A stretch of DNA of 64,000 nt from an uncultured Eubacterium sp. (GTDB lineage: Bacteria > Bacillota > Clostridia > Oscillospirales > CAG-272), in assembly GCA_900544285.1 (NCBI GenBank), contig UQUT01000005.1, positions 1 through 64,000 of the forward strand, written 5' to 3'. Under the pieces are notes generated by a model. The model was given only the letters and a program-made list of their open reading frames with translations. It searched no databases and was not told where the DNA came from. A program made the position numbers and the translations under genes. Shown one piece after another: positions 18,023-26,985 of the stretch. The first letter of the stretch is position 1, and every line of letters begins with the position of its first letter.

Positions 18023-19695
18023 CACATATCAAGAACGATGGGAAGAATCATCGGGCGACGCTTTGTTTGCTGATAAATGAATTTGGAAAGGTCGTCCTTT
18101 ATCTTGCCGCGGATTTGCGGAAAATCGCAGTTTTTGTGATCAAGAGCATCATAAACGGAGCCGCGGACGACCTCCTTTATGCTGTCGATAAGCTCGGAGG
18201 AGTCCTTCTCGTAAACAAAGCCCCTTGAAACCACCTCAGGTCCGGAGACCATATCGCGGATATCAAAATCTATCGCGACTGAAACAACGATAAGTCCGTC
18301 CTGCGAGAGATGACGTCTGTCGCTCAGAACAACGTTTCCGACATCGCCGACGCCGCTGCCGTCCACCATAACGATACCGCTCGGCACCGTGCCGGCAAAT
18401 CTTGCGCCCGCAGAGTCAATTTCAAGCACCCTGCCGACATCCATAACGAAAATATTTTCGGAGGACATACCCATCTGCTCGGCAAGCTCCTTGTGATGAT
18501 AAAGATGACGGGCTTCACCATGTATCGGCACAAAATATTTCGGTTTCAGTAGCGCATGAAAAATTTTTATTTCCTCCGCGCATGCGTGACCGGAAACGTG
18601 AACCTCGGCGATTGCGTCGTTGAGAACAGTCACTCCTCTTCTGAACAGCTCGTTTATAATGTTTCCGACGAGCTTTTCGTTGCCCGGTATTGCGGAAGCA
18701 GAAATTATCACAAGGTCGGAGGGACCCAGCTCGATTTTATCGTGCATACCGAAGGTCATTCTGTAAAGCGCGGACATCGGCTCGCCCTGACTGCCCGTTG
18801 AGATAATTGTCGTCTTTTCGGGGGGATATTTCTTTATCTCGGAAATGTCGACAAGCGCCCCTTCGGGGAATGACATATATCCAAGCTCCTCCGCCGCTCC
18901 GACAACGTTTATCATGCTTCTGCCCGTTATGGCAACCTTTCTGCCGTGCTTATGGGCAATGTCAATCACCTGCTGAACACGGTGAACGTTTGAAGAAAAG
19001 GTTGAAATGACTATGCGCTTGTCTTTGTATTCGTCAAAGAAGCGGACAAGCGACTGCCCGACCTTCTTTTCGGACGGAGTAAAGCCGGGACGCTCAACGT
19101 TCGTCGACTCGCACATAAGCAGCTTTACGCCCTCTTTGCCTATCTCGCCGAGACGCGTAAGGTCTGTCATTTCTCCGTCGACGGGCGTAGCGTCAATTTT
19201 GAAGTCGCCGGAGTGGACAACCGTTCCGACGGGGGTTCTTATCGCGACGCACACAGCGCCGGCTATCGAATGGTTTACATGAATGAATTCGACGTCAAAT
19301 ATGCCGAGCTTTATTCTTTCTCCTGCGGAAACGCAATGAAGCTCCGGCTTGAAATCGAAGCGGAATTCCTTGAATTTGTTTTCAAGAATTCCGAGCGTCA
19401 GCCTTGTTCCGTAAACGGGGACGTTTATCCTCTGAAGAAGATACGGAACGCCGCCTATATGGTCCTCGTGACCGTGCGTAAGAATTACGCCCTTTATTTT
19501 TTCTCTGTTGTTTACAAGATATGTCACATCGGGAACAACGAGGTCAACTCCGAGCATGTCGTCGCTCGGGAAGCCGAGACCGCAGTCAATAACGATTATA
19601 TTGTCGCTGTATTCAAGCACAGTTAGGTTCTTTGCAATCTCGCCGAGACCTCCCAATGCAAACACTTTCAGTTTTTTAGCTTTTGATCTTGCCAT
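18022..19695 (-). CDS. rnj: ribonuclease J
   Basis: 557 residues, the normal RNase J length. RNase J is the 5'-3' exonuclease and endonuclease of mRNA decay and rRNA processing in Firmicutes. The metallo-beta-lactamase motif HGHEDHIGG lies near residue 75, the beta-CASP segment follows (SGSQGEPMSAL near residue 300, HVSGHACAEE near 365), and the C-terminal domain is present. No other in-frame start exists upstream. The ATG has only a weak ribosome site, and a small hairpin (CCCATC / GATGGG) ends about 14 bases before it. The likely promoter is about 330 bases upstream, so the mRNA would have a long leader. Confidence 0.95.
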   Translation of the reverse strand: MARSKAKKLKVFALGGLGEIAKNLTVLEYSDNIIVIDCGLGFPSDDMLGVDLVVPDVTYLVNNREKIKGVILTHGHEDHIGGVPYLLQRINVPVYGTRLTLGILENKFKEFRFDFKPELHCVSAGERIKLGIFDVEFIHVNHSIAGAVCVAIRTPVGTVVHSGDFKIDATPVDGEMTDLTRLGEIGKEGVKLLMCESTNVERPGFTPSEKKVGQSLVRFFDEYKDKRIVISTFSSNVHRVQQVIDIAHKHGRKVAITGRSMINVVGAAEELGYMSFPEGALVDISEIKKYPPEKTTIISTGSQGEPMSALYRMTFGMHDKIELGPSDLVIISASAIPGNEKLVGNIINELFRRGVTVLNDAIAEVHVSGHACAEEIKIFHALLKPKYFVPIHGEARHLYHHKELAEQMGMSSENIFVMDVGRVLEIDSAGARFAGTVPSGIVMVDGSGVGDVGNVVLSDRRHLSQDGLIVVSVAIDFDIRDMVSGPEVVSRGFVYEKDSSELIDSIKEVVRGSVYDALDHKNCDFPQIRGKIKDDLSKFIYQQTKRRPMILPIVLDM

Positions 19696-20026
19696 AGCAC
19701 ACCAAGCCCATCCGAAAAAGATGGGATCCTTTCAAATAAATATTATGTAATCCGGACAAAAAGCAGTCCACCCCCATAAAAACGGAAAAGTCCTCTTCAC
19801 GATCCCGTCTTTCTTTGGGGAATATTAAAATAGAGTTTCCGCTTATCTCACCGCCGCCGTCCGGCTCGATATACGGAAAAAATATATATAAAATAAAATT
19901 ACATTTCAAAATTACGGGAATGATATCCACATCCGCGAACCCGAAAAAAAGGAAAATATATCGGGCGAAAAATATCCGCCGCCGTCCGCGATTGAAAAGT
20001 CGCTTATGTAAGTGACCTTATATATT
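19696..20026 (-). promoter_or_regulatory. long untranslated leader of rnj
   Basis: About 325 bases between the predicted start of transcription and the rnj ATG. It contains an AT-rich tract, a GGAC/GTCC hairpin and a CCCATC/GATGGG hairpin next to the start codon. An 84-codon frame (19676-19930) lies in it but has no ribosome site and does not look protein-like. No known riboswitch is recognised. Confidence 0.45.
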
Positions 20027-20055
20027 ATTATAACACAAAAATTTCCTGTGGGCAA
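20027..20055 (-). promoter_or_regulatory. promoter of rnj
   Basis: On the minus strand: TTGCCC (20055-20050), 17-base spacer, TATAAT (20032-20027) with an extended TGT in front of the -10 box. Confidence 0.7.
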
Positions 20056-20100
20056 TAGTTTTTTGAAAAAATGACCTCTGTTTTTGATTTTAGCCCGTAT

Positions 20101-20129
20101 TTGCGCACGGAAGGCGTTTTCTGCATAAA
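20101..20129 (+). promoter_or_regulatory. candidate promoter of the small membrane protein gene
   Basis: TTGCGC (20101-20106), 17-base spacer, CATAAA (20124-20129). It is divergent from the rnj promoter. Confidence 0.4.
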
Positions 20130-20185
20130 AATTTTTTCGGAAGGCAAATAATCTTGCATATAAAATTCACGCAGGAGAGCCTTTT

Positions 20186-20449
20186 ATGATAACAAGAGCA
20201 TATAAAAAGAACATGGTGATCGTCAGCGATATAGAAAGCGACACGGTTGAAGAAGCATATCTTTTCATACGGGAGGACGCGCCGAGCCCCGATGAAAGCG
20301 AGCTTGTGAAGGAAGCAGGACGGATAATCCGCGCCTGCGGCGGAGCAGGAAAGCCGAAACCGAAATTTCCCGCCGCACTGCTTTGGTTTCTCGCGGGAGT
20401 AAGCGTCACGGCACTCGCCGCCTCCGTTATATACCTTTTTATTCTGTGA
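20186..20449 (+). CDS. small single-span membrane protein
   Basis: 87 residues. Residues 1-58 are polar and charged (an acidic stretch ESDTVEEAYLFIREDAPSPDESE), and residues about 62-87 form one C-terminal membrane helix, typical of a tail-anchored protein. AGGAG stands 8 bases before the ATG, which supports translation. No family is recognised. It is divergent from rnj and is followed by a separate promoter, so it is probably monocistronic. Confidence 0.65.
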   Translation: MITRAYKKNMVIVSDIESDTVEEAYLFIREDAPSPDESELVKEAGRIIRACGGAGKPKPKFPAALLWFLAGVSVTALAASVIYLFIL

Positions 20450-20457
20450 CCCTTTTG

Positions 20458-20487
20458 TTGACGGCACAGCCCCCTTTTGCATATTAT
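20458..20487 (+). promoter_or_regulatory. promoter of the DUF3343/desulfurase pair
   Basis: TTGACG (20458-20463), 18-base spacer, TATTAT (20482-20487). Confidence 0.6.
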
Positions 20488-20541
20488 AAAGCAGGGAGGG
20501 ATTTATTTTCTCCCCATTAAAAAAACAAGGGCGTGAAAACG

Positions 20542-20763
20542 ATGGATAAATGCGTCATAACAATACCGTCGCCGACAATGGCGACAAAAGCGGCGCGATT
20601 GCTGAGCAAAAGCGGCATAAGCGCAAGATCCGTCCGTCTGAGCCCCGAAAAAAACAAAAGGGGCTGTACGTCGGGCGTTGCCGTCGGTGATTCCGACTGT
20701 GATACCGCAATGCTCATTCTGAAAAGAAACGGCATTGAGTATTCGGGCACGGTGACGCTCTGA
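20542..20763 (+). CDS. DUF3343 protein, putative Se/S carrier-like
   Basis: 73 residues from the ATG at 20542; a GTG at 20533 is too close to the AAGGG site. The fold signature of DUF3343 is visible: an N-terminal strand with SPTMATKAARLLSKSGI, then the conserved GCTSGV (the single reactive cysteine). The family is described as sulfur or selenium carrier-like and is often next to a class V aminotransferase, as here (19-base gap). The cysteine would accept sulfur or selenium from the desulfurase; this is inference from context. Confidence 0.8.
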   Translation: MDKCVITIPSPTMATKAARLLSKSGISARSVRLSPEKNKRGCTSGVAVGDSDCDTAMLILKRNGIEYSGTVTL

Positions 20764-20782
20764 CGGTCACGGAGACGGCTTT

Positions 20783-21922
20783 ATGATATATCTCGACAAC
20801 GCCGCCACAACCTTCCCAAAGCCCTCCTCGGTGGTAAGGTCGATGGCGAAATGTATAAAGGAATACTGCGGAAACCCCGGAAGGAGCGCGCACGCGCTTG
20901 CATTGAAGTCCGCCGAGGCGGTATTTGATACGAGAAGCGGAATATGCGCCCTTTTCGGAACGTCAAAGCAGGAAAACGTAATTTTTTCATATAACGCGAC
21001 GCATGCGATAAACAAAGTTCTTTCGGGACTTATACGTCCGGGGGACGGCGTCATAACAACAAATATGGAGCATAACAGCGTCCGTCGACCCGTGGCAAAC
21101 ATATGTGCCATGCGGGGCGCGGAATATTCCGTTATAAACGCGCTCGCACCTGATGACGCTCTTATCTCGGAGCTTGAAGCAAAAATCACACCGAGGACGA
21201 GAATCGTCGTGACGGTGCACGCGTCAAACATCTGCTCCCTCACCCTTCCGATTGCGAAAATCGGGGAGGTCTGCCGCAGGCGAGGGCTGATTTACGTTGT
21301 CGACGCGTCGCAAAGCGCGGGAATATACGATATAAATATCCCCCGTGACGGAATAAGCGTGCTGTGTGCTCCGGGACATAAAGGGCTTTACGGTCCGCAG
21401 GGAACGGGCTTTGCCGTTTTCTGTGACGATTTCGATTTTTCTCTTCTTTCTCCTTCTGAATTCGGCGGGAGCGGCTTTGCTTCCGCCGATATAACGATGG
21501 GTCACACGCCTCCCGAATCATACGAGGCGGGGACTGTGAACGTGCCCGGTATTGTCGGGCTGGGAGAAGGGATAAAATATATCCGCTCCGTCGGCACGGA
21601 AAATATTCTTTCACACGAGAAAAAACTTTTTGCTCTTGCGAGGGATGGACTGTCCTCCGTCGACGGGATAAAAATTTATCTGCCGGAAAGGGCGGGCGGA
21701 GTTCTGCTTTTCAATTCGGACGGAATGAGCGGCTCAGCACTTTCGGCTTCTCTTGCGGAAAGCGGCATATGCACCCGCCCGGGGCTTCACTGTGCACCGA
21801 CGGCTCACACCGCCGTCGGCACGGGTGGCGACGCTGTCCGTATCAGCTTCTCGGCTTTCACAAAGCCGGAGGATATTTATTCGCTCACCGCAGCTGTCAG
21901 ACGGATAACAACAGACAACTGA
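20783..21922 (+). CDS. class V aminotransferase, cysteine desulfurase/selenocysteine lyase family
   Basis: 379 residues. PLP enzyme of the cysteine desulfurase family: YLDNAATTFPKP at the N-terminus, the PLP-binding lysine in PGHKGLYGPQG (about residue 200), the HNSVRRP segment and the catalytic cysteine in RPGLHCAPTAH (about residue 335). The GLYGPQGTG variant is typical of the subgroup linked with DUF3343 rather than of IscS or NifS. It would release sulfur or selenium from cysteine or selenocysteine onto the preceding carrier-like protein. A strong terminator follows immediately. Confidence 0.88.
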   Translation: MIYLDNAATTFPKPSSVVRSMAKCIKEYCGNPGRSAHALALKSAEAVFDTRSGICALFGTSKQENVIFSYNATHAINKVLSGLIRPGDGVITTNMEHNSVRRPVANICAMRGAEYSVINALAPDDALISELEAKITPRTRIVVTVHASNICSLTLPIAKIGEVCRRRGLIYVVDASQSAGIYDINIPRDGISVLCAPGHKGLYGPQGTGFAVFCDDFDFSLLSPSEFGGSGFASADITMGHTPPESYEAGTVNVPGIVGLGEGIKYIRSVGTENILSHEKKLFALARDGLSSVDGIKIYLPERAGGVLLFNSDGMSGSALSASLAESGICTRPGLHCAPTAHTAVGTGGDAVRISFSAFTKPEDIYSLTAAVRRITTDN

Positions 21923-21946
21923 AAAGCCGCCCTGAGGCGGCTTTTT
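21922..21946 (+). terminator. terminator of the desulfurase gene
   Basis: Stem AAAAGCCGCC / GGCGGCTTTT, loop CTGA, T-run. It sits between two converging genes and may serve both. Confidence 0.88.
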
Positions 21947-21947
21947 G

Positions 21948-23435
21948 TTATTTGGGATGATAAAGCTTTTTCGTCTGATACTGAGGCTCGCATGTGACGT
22001 TGACGCCGAGCTTTTTGAAGACATTTTCGTCAACTCTCGAAAGGATGACCGTCGAATGAGCCTCCGTGCATTTCAGCTTTTCAAGCTGGTCAAGTGCCTT
22101 TGCGGCAATCGGAGCCGTGACGGCACAGATTGAAAGCGCAATAAGCACTTCATCCATATGCAGACGGGGGTTCGTATTGCCCATATGCTCCGTTTTGAGC
22201 TTCTGAATCGGCTCGATGACAGCGGGAGAGATGAGAAGAATGTCATCATCTATGCCGGCGAGCTTTTTGAGGGCATTGAGGAGTGCGGCGGCAGACGAGC
22301 CGAGGAGAGACGATGTCTTTCCCGTAACTATCGTGCCATCCGGAAGTTCTATCGCAACTGCGGGAGCGGAAGTCTCCTCCGCTTTCTTTCTTGCCTCGAT
22401 TGCGCAGGTGCGGATTTCGGGAGTTATACCGAGTTTGCTCATTATCAGTTCAAGACGATAGATTTCGTCCTTTCCGCCCATGCCCTGACGTGCCGAGCAG
22501 AGAGCATTATAATAACGGCGGACAACCTCCTGCTTTGACGCTTCCCTTACCGCATCGTCATCGCATATGCAGTTGCCGACCATATTTACGCCCATATCCG
22601 TTGGGCTTTTATAGGGTGAGGAACCGAAAATTTTAGTAAAAATAGTGTTCAGAACGGGGAAAATTTCTATATCGCGGTTATAGTTTACAGTAGACACGCC
22701 GTATGCTTCGAGATGGAACGGGTCTATCATATTGACGTCATCAAGGTCTGCCGTTGCGGCTTCATAAGCAAGATTGACGGGATGGCTTAAGGGGAGATTC
22801 CATATCGGGAATGTTTCAAACTTTGCATAACCGGATTTTATTCCGCGCTTACTCTCGTGATACAGCTGTGAAAGGCAGGTTGCCATTTTGCCGCTGCCGG
22901 GGCCCGGCGCTGTCACCACTACGAGCGGGCGGGTGGTTTCGACGTATTCGTTTTTGCCGTAACCCTCGTCCGAAACGATGAGCGGAACGTTCGCGGGGTA
23001 ATCGGGAATGATATAATGACGGTAAACCTTTATGCCGAGAGAGTCAAGCCTTTTTGAAAAGTTGACCGCGGCAGGCTGATCCTTGAAATGCGAGATGACA
23101 ACCGAACCGACGTAAAGCCCGATGCTGCGGAAGGCGTCAATCAAGCGGAGAGCGTCAAGATCGTATGTGATGCCGAGGTCGCCTCTTATCTTGTTCTTTT
23201 CAATGTCGTCTGCGGAGATGACGATGATTATTTCCGCGCTATCCTTGAGTTTGAGCAGCATTTTGACCTTCGTATCGGGCAAGAAACCCGGAAGGACGCG
23301 CGCCGCGTGGAAATCGTCAAACAGCTTGCCGCCGAATTCAAGATAGAGCTTGCCTCCGAACGAAGCGATACGGTCACGAATGTTTTGCGATTGCATCTGA
23401 ATGTATTTGTCATTATCAAAGCCGATTTTCTTCAT
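21948..23435 (-). CDS. DUF1846 family protein
   Basis: 495 residues from the ATG at 23435 with AAGGGG 5 bases upstream; an in-frame GTG two codons earlier is less likely. The protein matches DUF1846 along its length: MKKIGFDNDKY at the start, the P-loop-like TAPGPGSGKMATCLSQLYHE (about residue 180) and the ATADLDDVNMIDPFHLEAYG block. Structures exist for the family but no reaction is assigned. It is monocistronic and convergent with the desulfurase gene. Confidence 0.93.
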   Translation of the reverse strand: MKKIGFDNDKYIQMQSQNIRDRIASFGGKLYLEFGGKLFDDFHAARVLPGFLPDTKVKMLLKLKDSAEIIIVISADDIEKNKIRGDLGITYDLDALRLIDAFRSIGLYVGSVVISHFKDQPAAVNFSKRLDSLGIKVYRHYIIPDYPANVPLIVSDEGYGKNEYVETTRPLVVVTAPGPGSGKMATCLSQLYHESKRGIKSGYAKFETFPIWNLPLSHPVNLAYEAATADLDDVNMIDPFHLEAYGVSTVNYNRDIEIFPVLNTIFTKIFGSSPYKSPTDMGVNMVGNCICDDDAVREASKQEVVRRYYNALCSARQGMGGKDEIYRLELIMSKLGITPEIRTCAIEARKKAEETSAPAVAIELPDGTIVTGKTSSLLGSSAAALLNALKKLAGIDDDILLISPAVIEPIQKLKTEHMGNTNPRLHMDEVLIALSICAVTAPIAAKALDQLEKLKCTEAHSTVILSRVDENVFKKLGVNVTCEPQYQTKKLYHPK

Positions 23436-23441
23436 AAACAC

Positions 23442-24080
23442 CCCTTGGGAAAAAATATTACAGCGACAATTATATCATATATTTCGGCACGTTTCCACAT
23501 ATTTTTTCGTTTTTTTCAAAAAATTTTCCCGCAATTTCCGGCGGGAAATTTTATATTGGAAACAAGCCGCGGAATGCGACGCTTTCCCCGTTTTCCGGCA
23601 GCGAAAAACACGCTGTACGTCGCCAAAACTTTCCGAAAACTCGTTTCCCTTATGCACTTTCTTTTTTGAAAAGAAAGTACGAAAGAAAGCAATTCGGACG
23701 TTCCTTCCGAAACCTCCCTGTTGTTCGAGGCGGAACATTTCTGTCACGTCGGCTTTACCAAAGCAAAGGTGGGAGTACAGTTCGAATCTTGAAGTGCTTT
23801 TAATTGTGCGGGTCTTTGTTATCTGCAGTAACGGAGGAAAGCAAGAGGCTTTTAGCTTCTCTCTTTGAAAGAGAAGGCAATATAAAATTCGCACAAATAA
23901 ATAACAAAAGCTTCTTTTGCCTTCTTTTCTTCTCGAATTGAAAATCAAAAAGGAGCGGAGATCCGCCCCTTTTATGATAATATAATATTTACACAAAGCA
24001 ATTTATTAAAGTTTCTTTTGCCTACTTTTCTTTTCAAAGAAAAGTACGGTGCCTGCTTTTCTTTTCCAAAGAAAAGTAGG
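23442..24080. repeat. 640-base gene-free stretch with degenerate palindromic repeats
   Basis: No credible gene was found; the open frames here lack ribosome sites and are low in complexity. The stretch holds several imperfect TTTTCTTTTgAAAAGAAAG-type hairpins (near 23662-23690, 23850-23870, 24021-24045, 24054-24080). The segment 24009-24035 is an exact 27-base inverted copy of 35315-35341. The copies next to the radA stop could act as a transcription terminator for radA. Confidence 0.6.
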
Positions 24081-25466
24081 TCATTTGAGGATTGTCAGGA
24101 CTTCAAATATGCTCTTTATGGGGATAAGCGTAACGCCGTCCGGCACCTTGCGGACAGCCTTTGCCGAGCGTGACGGCAGGATTATTTTCTTAAAACCCAG
24201 CCTTGCCGCCTCCGTAACTCTGCTTTCGATATGCGAAACGGCGCGAACCTCGCCGGAAAGTCCGAGCTCGCCTATGCAAAGAAGCTCGTCCGGAACGGGA
24301 ATATCACGCACGGAGGAGATCAGCGCGAGCGCAACGCCGACGTCAGACGCGGTTTCCTCAATTCTTATGCCGCCGATAACGTTCAGGTAAACGTCAACAG
24401 AGGAAAAACGCAAGCCGAGCCGCTTTTCAAGCACGGCAAGGATGAGCGCCGCGCGATTGTAATCAATACCGTTTGACGTTCTTCTCGGCGCGGGGAAAAC
24501 GGTGTTTGTTGCAAGCGCCTGAATCTCCGCAACAATGGGTCGCGTCCCTTCCACAACGCAAACGGCGCAGTTGCCCGAAACGTTCTGCGGGCGGTCGGAA
24601 AGGAGCATGGCGGAGGGGTTGTCCACCTCGCGGAGTCCTTCGTCCGTCATTTCAAAAACGCCTATTTCGTTTGTTGAGCCGAAACGGTTCTTTATCGCGC
24701 GGATAAGCCGGCAGTTCTGCCTGCGCTCGCCCTCAAAATAGAGCACGGTATCAACCATATGTTCAAGCACCTTGGGCCCCGCAATGCTGCCCTCTTTTGT
24801 GACGTGACCCACCAGAATTACCGATGTGCCCTCGGTTTTTGCCGTGTTTATAAACATCGAAGCGCACTCGCGTATCTGCGTTATGCTGCCTGGGATTGTC
24901 GTGCTTTCCGTGTGATACATTGTCTGAATGGAATCGACTATTATCATATCCGGAGAGAGCTTTTTTGCACTTTCAAGTATCTTTTCGACATTTGTTTCCG
25001 TCAGCAGATAGACGCTTTTGCTCTTTATGCCGAGCCGCTTTGCACGCAGGGAGATCTGCGCCACGGATTCCTCGCCGGAAACGTAAAGCACCGTTTTCTC
25101 CTTGGACATTTCGGCGCATATCTGAAGGAGCAGAGTCGACTTTCCTATTCCCGGCTCGCCGGAAAGCAGTATGACCGAGCCGCAGACAAGCCCCCCGCCG
25201 AGGACTCTGTCAAACTCGCCAACGCCTGTCGACGAGCGCATATATTCGGGAATGTTTCCCTCTCCGAGAAGCACCGGCTCACTGTTTTCGCTCGCACGGA
25301 CAAGCATATTCTGCCGTCCCGCACCCTTTTTCGGTTCCGTGACGGGCGCCTCATAGGTTTCCTCCGTCATTGTGTTCCACGCGCCGCACGACGGACAGCG
25401 ACCGAGCCATTTTGCGCTCTGATAGTCGCATTCCGAGCACACATAGACCGTTTTCTGACCTTTCAA
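24081..25466 (-). CDS. radA: RadA (Sms) branch-migration DNA repair protein
   Basis: 461 residues from a TTG at 25466, chosen because GGAGG lies 7 bases upstream and the TTG overlaps the amidase stop codon as TTGA; the first residues MKGQKTVYVCSECDYQS then match RadA N-termini. Order of domains: four-cysteine zinc finger CSEC...CPSCGAW, RecA-like ATPase with Walker A GEPGIGKST, the RadA-specific KNRFG motif, and a C-terminal Lon-like domain. RadA helps process recombination intermediates. It is translationally coupled to the amidase gene. Confidence 0.95.
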   Translation of the reverse strand: MKGQKTVYVCSECDYQSAKWLGRCPSCGAWNTMTEETYEAPVTEPKKGAGRQNMLVRASENSEPVLLGEGNIPEYMRSSTGVGEFDRVLGGGLVCGSVILLSGEPGIGKSTLLLQICAEMSKEKTVLYVSGEESVAQISLRAKRLGIKSKSVYLLTETNVEKILESAKKLSPDMIIVDSIQTMYHTESTTIPGSITQIRECASMFINTAKTEGTSVILVGHVTKEGSIAGPKVLEHMVDTVLYFEGERRQNCRLIRAIKNRFGSTNEIGVFEMTDEGLREVDNPSAMLLSDRPQNVSGNCAVCVVEGTRPIVAEIQALATNTVFPAPRRTSNGIDYNRAALILAVLEKRLGLRFSSVDVYLNVIGGIRIEETASDVGVALALISSVRDIPVPDELLCIGELGLSGEVRAVSHIESRVTEAARLGFKKIILPSRSAKAVRKVPDGVTLIPIKSIFEVLTILK

Positions 25467-26209
25467 TTGACTTCCTCCGTAATAGTTTCTGACATATAAT
25501 TTGCCGTCGCCGTAAAAATGCATGCGGCAACCTTTTTTCTGTATTCCTCTGTTTTGAGCATGGCAAGCTCGGTCGGGTTTGAAAGGAACCCGCATTCGAC
25601 GAGGATTGCCGTGCACGGGGCATTGTCAAGAACGTATATCTCGCTCCCCGCTCCCTTTATCTGCCTGCCGTTTTCCTTTTGAAGATAAGTTGCAACGACC
25701 ATGCGGACATCCTCCGCAAGCGCCGCCGAGCCCGCCGTTTTCTTTGAAAAATACACGCAGAGCCCCGAATATTTCGGGACGGGAAATTTGTTCATATGTA
25801 CGCTGATAAAAATCGCGTTTTTATATTGCTTTGCAAGCTCAACTCTCGCTTTCAGGTCTTCAAGCTTTTTATGGGACGAATTCTCGTCTCCGAGAGCGAC
25901 ATCCTCTGTTCTGGTCATAACCGTATCGTAGCCGGCGCCTTCAAAAAGGTCGCAGAGTTCCTTTGCGACTGCGAGGTTCAAGTCCTTTTCAAGCGTGCCG
26001 TCGTCAGCCGAGGCGCCGCCGTCCCTTCCGCCGTGACCGGCGTCGATTATTACAGTCGGCAGCGGCTTTTTATCTTCGCCCGCCGCCGCGCTCTCCGCTT
26101 CGGAGATGAATATCCTCGCGCTGACAGTCGCAACGGCTGCCAAAAACGCCGATATGACAAGAAAACAGGAGACGAGAAAAGCCGCCCTTCCAAAACCGTA
26201 TTTATTCAA
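25463..26209 (-). CDS. N-acetylmuramoyl-L-alanine amidase, CwlD-like (Amidase_3)
   Basis: 248 residues. One N-terminal membrane segment (about residues 9-32) works as anchor or signal, then an Amidase_3 domain: zinc ligands in IDAGHGGRDGGA, the catalytic-site Glu/His region in SVHMNKF, and VECGFLSNP at the end. This family cleaves the amide between muramic acid and the peptide stem; CwlD acts in spore cortex synthesis with muramic-delta-lactam formation. The CwlD assignment rests on size and layout. It overlaps radA by 4 bases. Confidence 0.88.
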   Translation of the reverse strand: MNKYGFGRAAFLVSCFLVISAFLAAVATVSARIFISEAESAAAGEDKKPLPTVIIDAGHGGRDGGASADDGTLEKDLNLAVAKELCDLFEGAGYDTVMTRTEDVALGDENSSHKKLEDLKARVELAKQYKNAIFISVHMNKFPVPKYSGLCVYFSKKTAGSAALAEDVRMVVATYLQKENGRQIKGAGSEIYVLDNAPCTAILVECGFLSNPTELAMLKTEEYRKKVAACIFTATANYMSETITEEVN

Positions 26210-26271
26210 AATATATCCTCCGCATAAGAGTTTTCGCTTGATACTATGCGCGGAGGACGATTTTTATTCCT

Positions 26272-26826
26272 TTACTTTTTCGGTCTGGGGATAATGGTGA
26301 ATTCCACCGTGCCGCAGATATATGAAAATCCCGCAAACGCCGCAGCGATAAAGGGAGTGACAAGATAAAACCACGCGCCGCCGCTCTTACCGATAAGCGC
26401 CATCTTTACCCCCATAAACATTCCTTCCCACGTCTGCGTGATAAGGGCAAAAACGCCGTTTGCGGCAGAAAGCCCGTCGCTGTATTCTCTGAAATGATTC
26501 AATACAAAGAAAGCAATGCCGAGCACAAGATCCGGTATTGCGGCGAAAAGTCCCGCGACAAAGCCCTTTAAGGGGCTTGGCTTTGTGCCCGCGCCTCTCG
26601 CACTGACAGCGTCCCTTGCGCCCACATCCCACATATAAAGGTCGATGAGATAATAATAAAAAATGATTGTGAATATGCTGAAAATAAGGGTCAGTATCTG
26701 TCTGCTTTTTGTTTCAACGCCGACGGGAAGATACACCATCACGCCGAATATCATCATAACAATGTGCGTCTGTATCAACTTCCAGACGCCGCCCCCGATT
26801 GATTTTATCATGCTTCTGTTTTCCAT
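26272..26826 (-). CDS. four-span membrane protein of unknown function
   Basis: 184 residues with about four hydrophobic segments (about residues 17-36, 44-65, 88-110, 150-175) and a C-terminal basic tail. No catalytic motif is visible and I do not recognise the family. It starts upstream of the amidase gene on the same strand with a 62-base gap, so co-transcription is possible. Confidence 0.6.
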   Translation of the reverse strand: MENRSMIKSIGGGVWKLIQTHIVMMIFGVMVYLPVGVETKSRQILTLIFSIFTIIFYYYLIDLYMWDVGARDAVSARGAGTKPSPLKGFVAGLFAAIPDLVLGIAFFVLNHFREYSDGLSAANGVFALITQTWEGMFMGVKMALIGKSGGAWFYLVTPFIAAAFAGFSYICGTVEFTIIPRPKK

Positions 26827-26915
26827 TTGCTATCCTTCCGTAGCGGAGCTATTGACTATATTATAGCTTTTATTTTGCCTTTCTTCAATATAAATAACAT
26901 TTTTTTCGCCGAAAG

Positions 26916-26944
26916 TTTACATTTTTCTTTTTCCGTGATATAAT
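26916..26944 (+). promoter_or_regulatory. promoter of the tyrosine recombinase gene
   Basis: TTTACA (26916-26921), 17-base spacer, TATAAT (26939-26944). Confidence 0.75.
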
Positions 26945-26985
26945 CAGCTTGTGACAGTATCATCAAAAGAGAAAGGAGAGCCGCA

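Noticed and set aside
19676..19930. 84-codon frame in the rnj leader
   Set aside because: No ribosome site, overlaps the rnj start in another frame, and the translation does not look like a protein.
23475..23996. 173-codon frame on the minus strand in the radA-DUF1846 gap
   Set aside because: Low complexity, composed of palindromic repeat sequence, no ribosome site, no recognisable domain.
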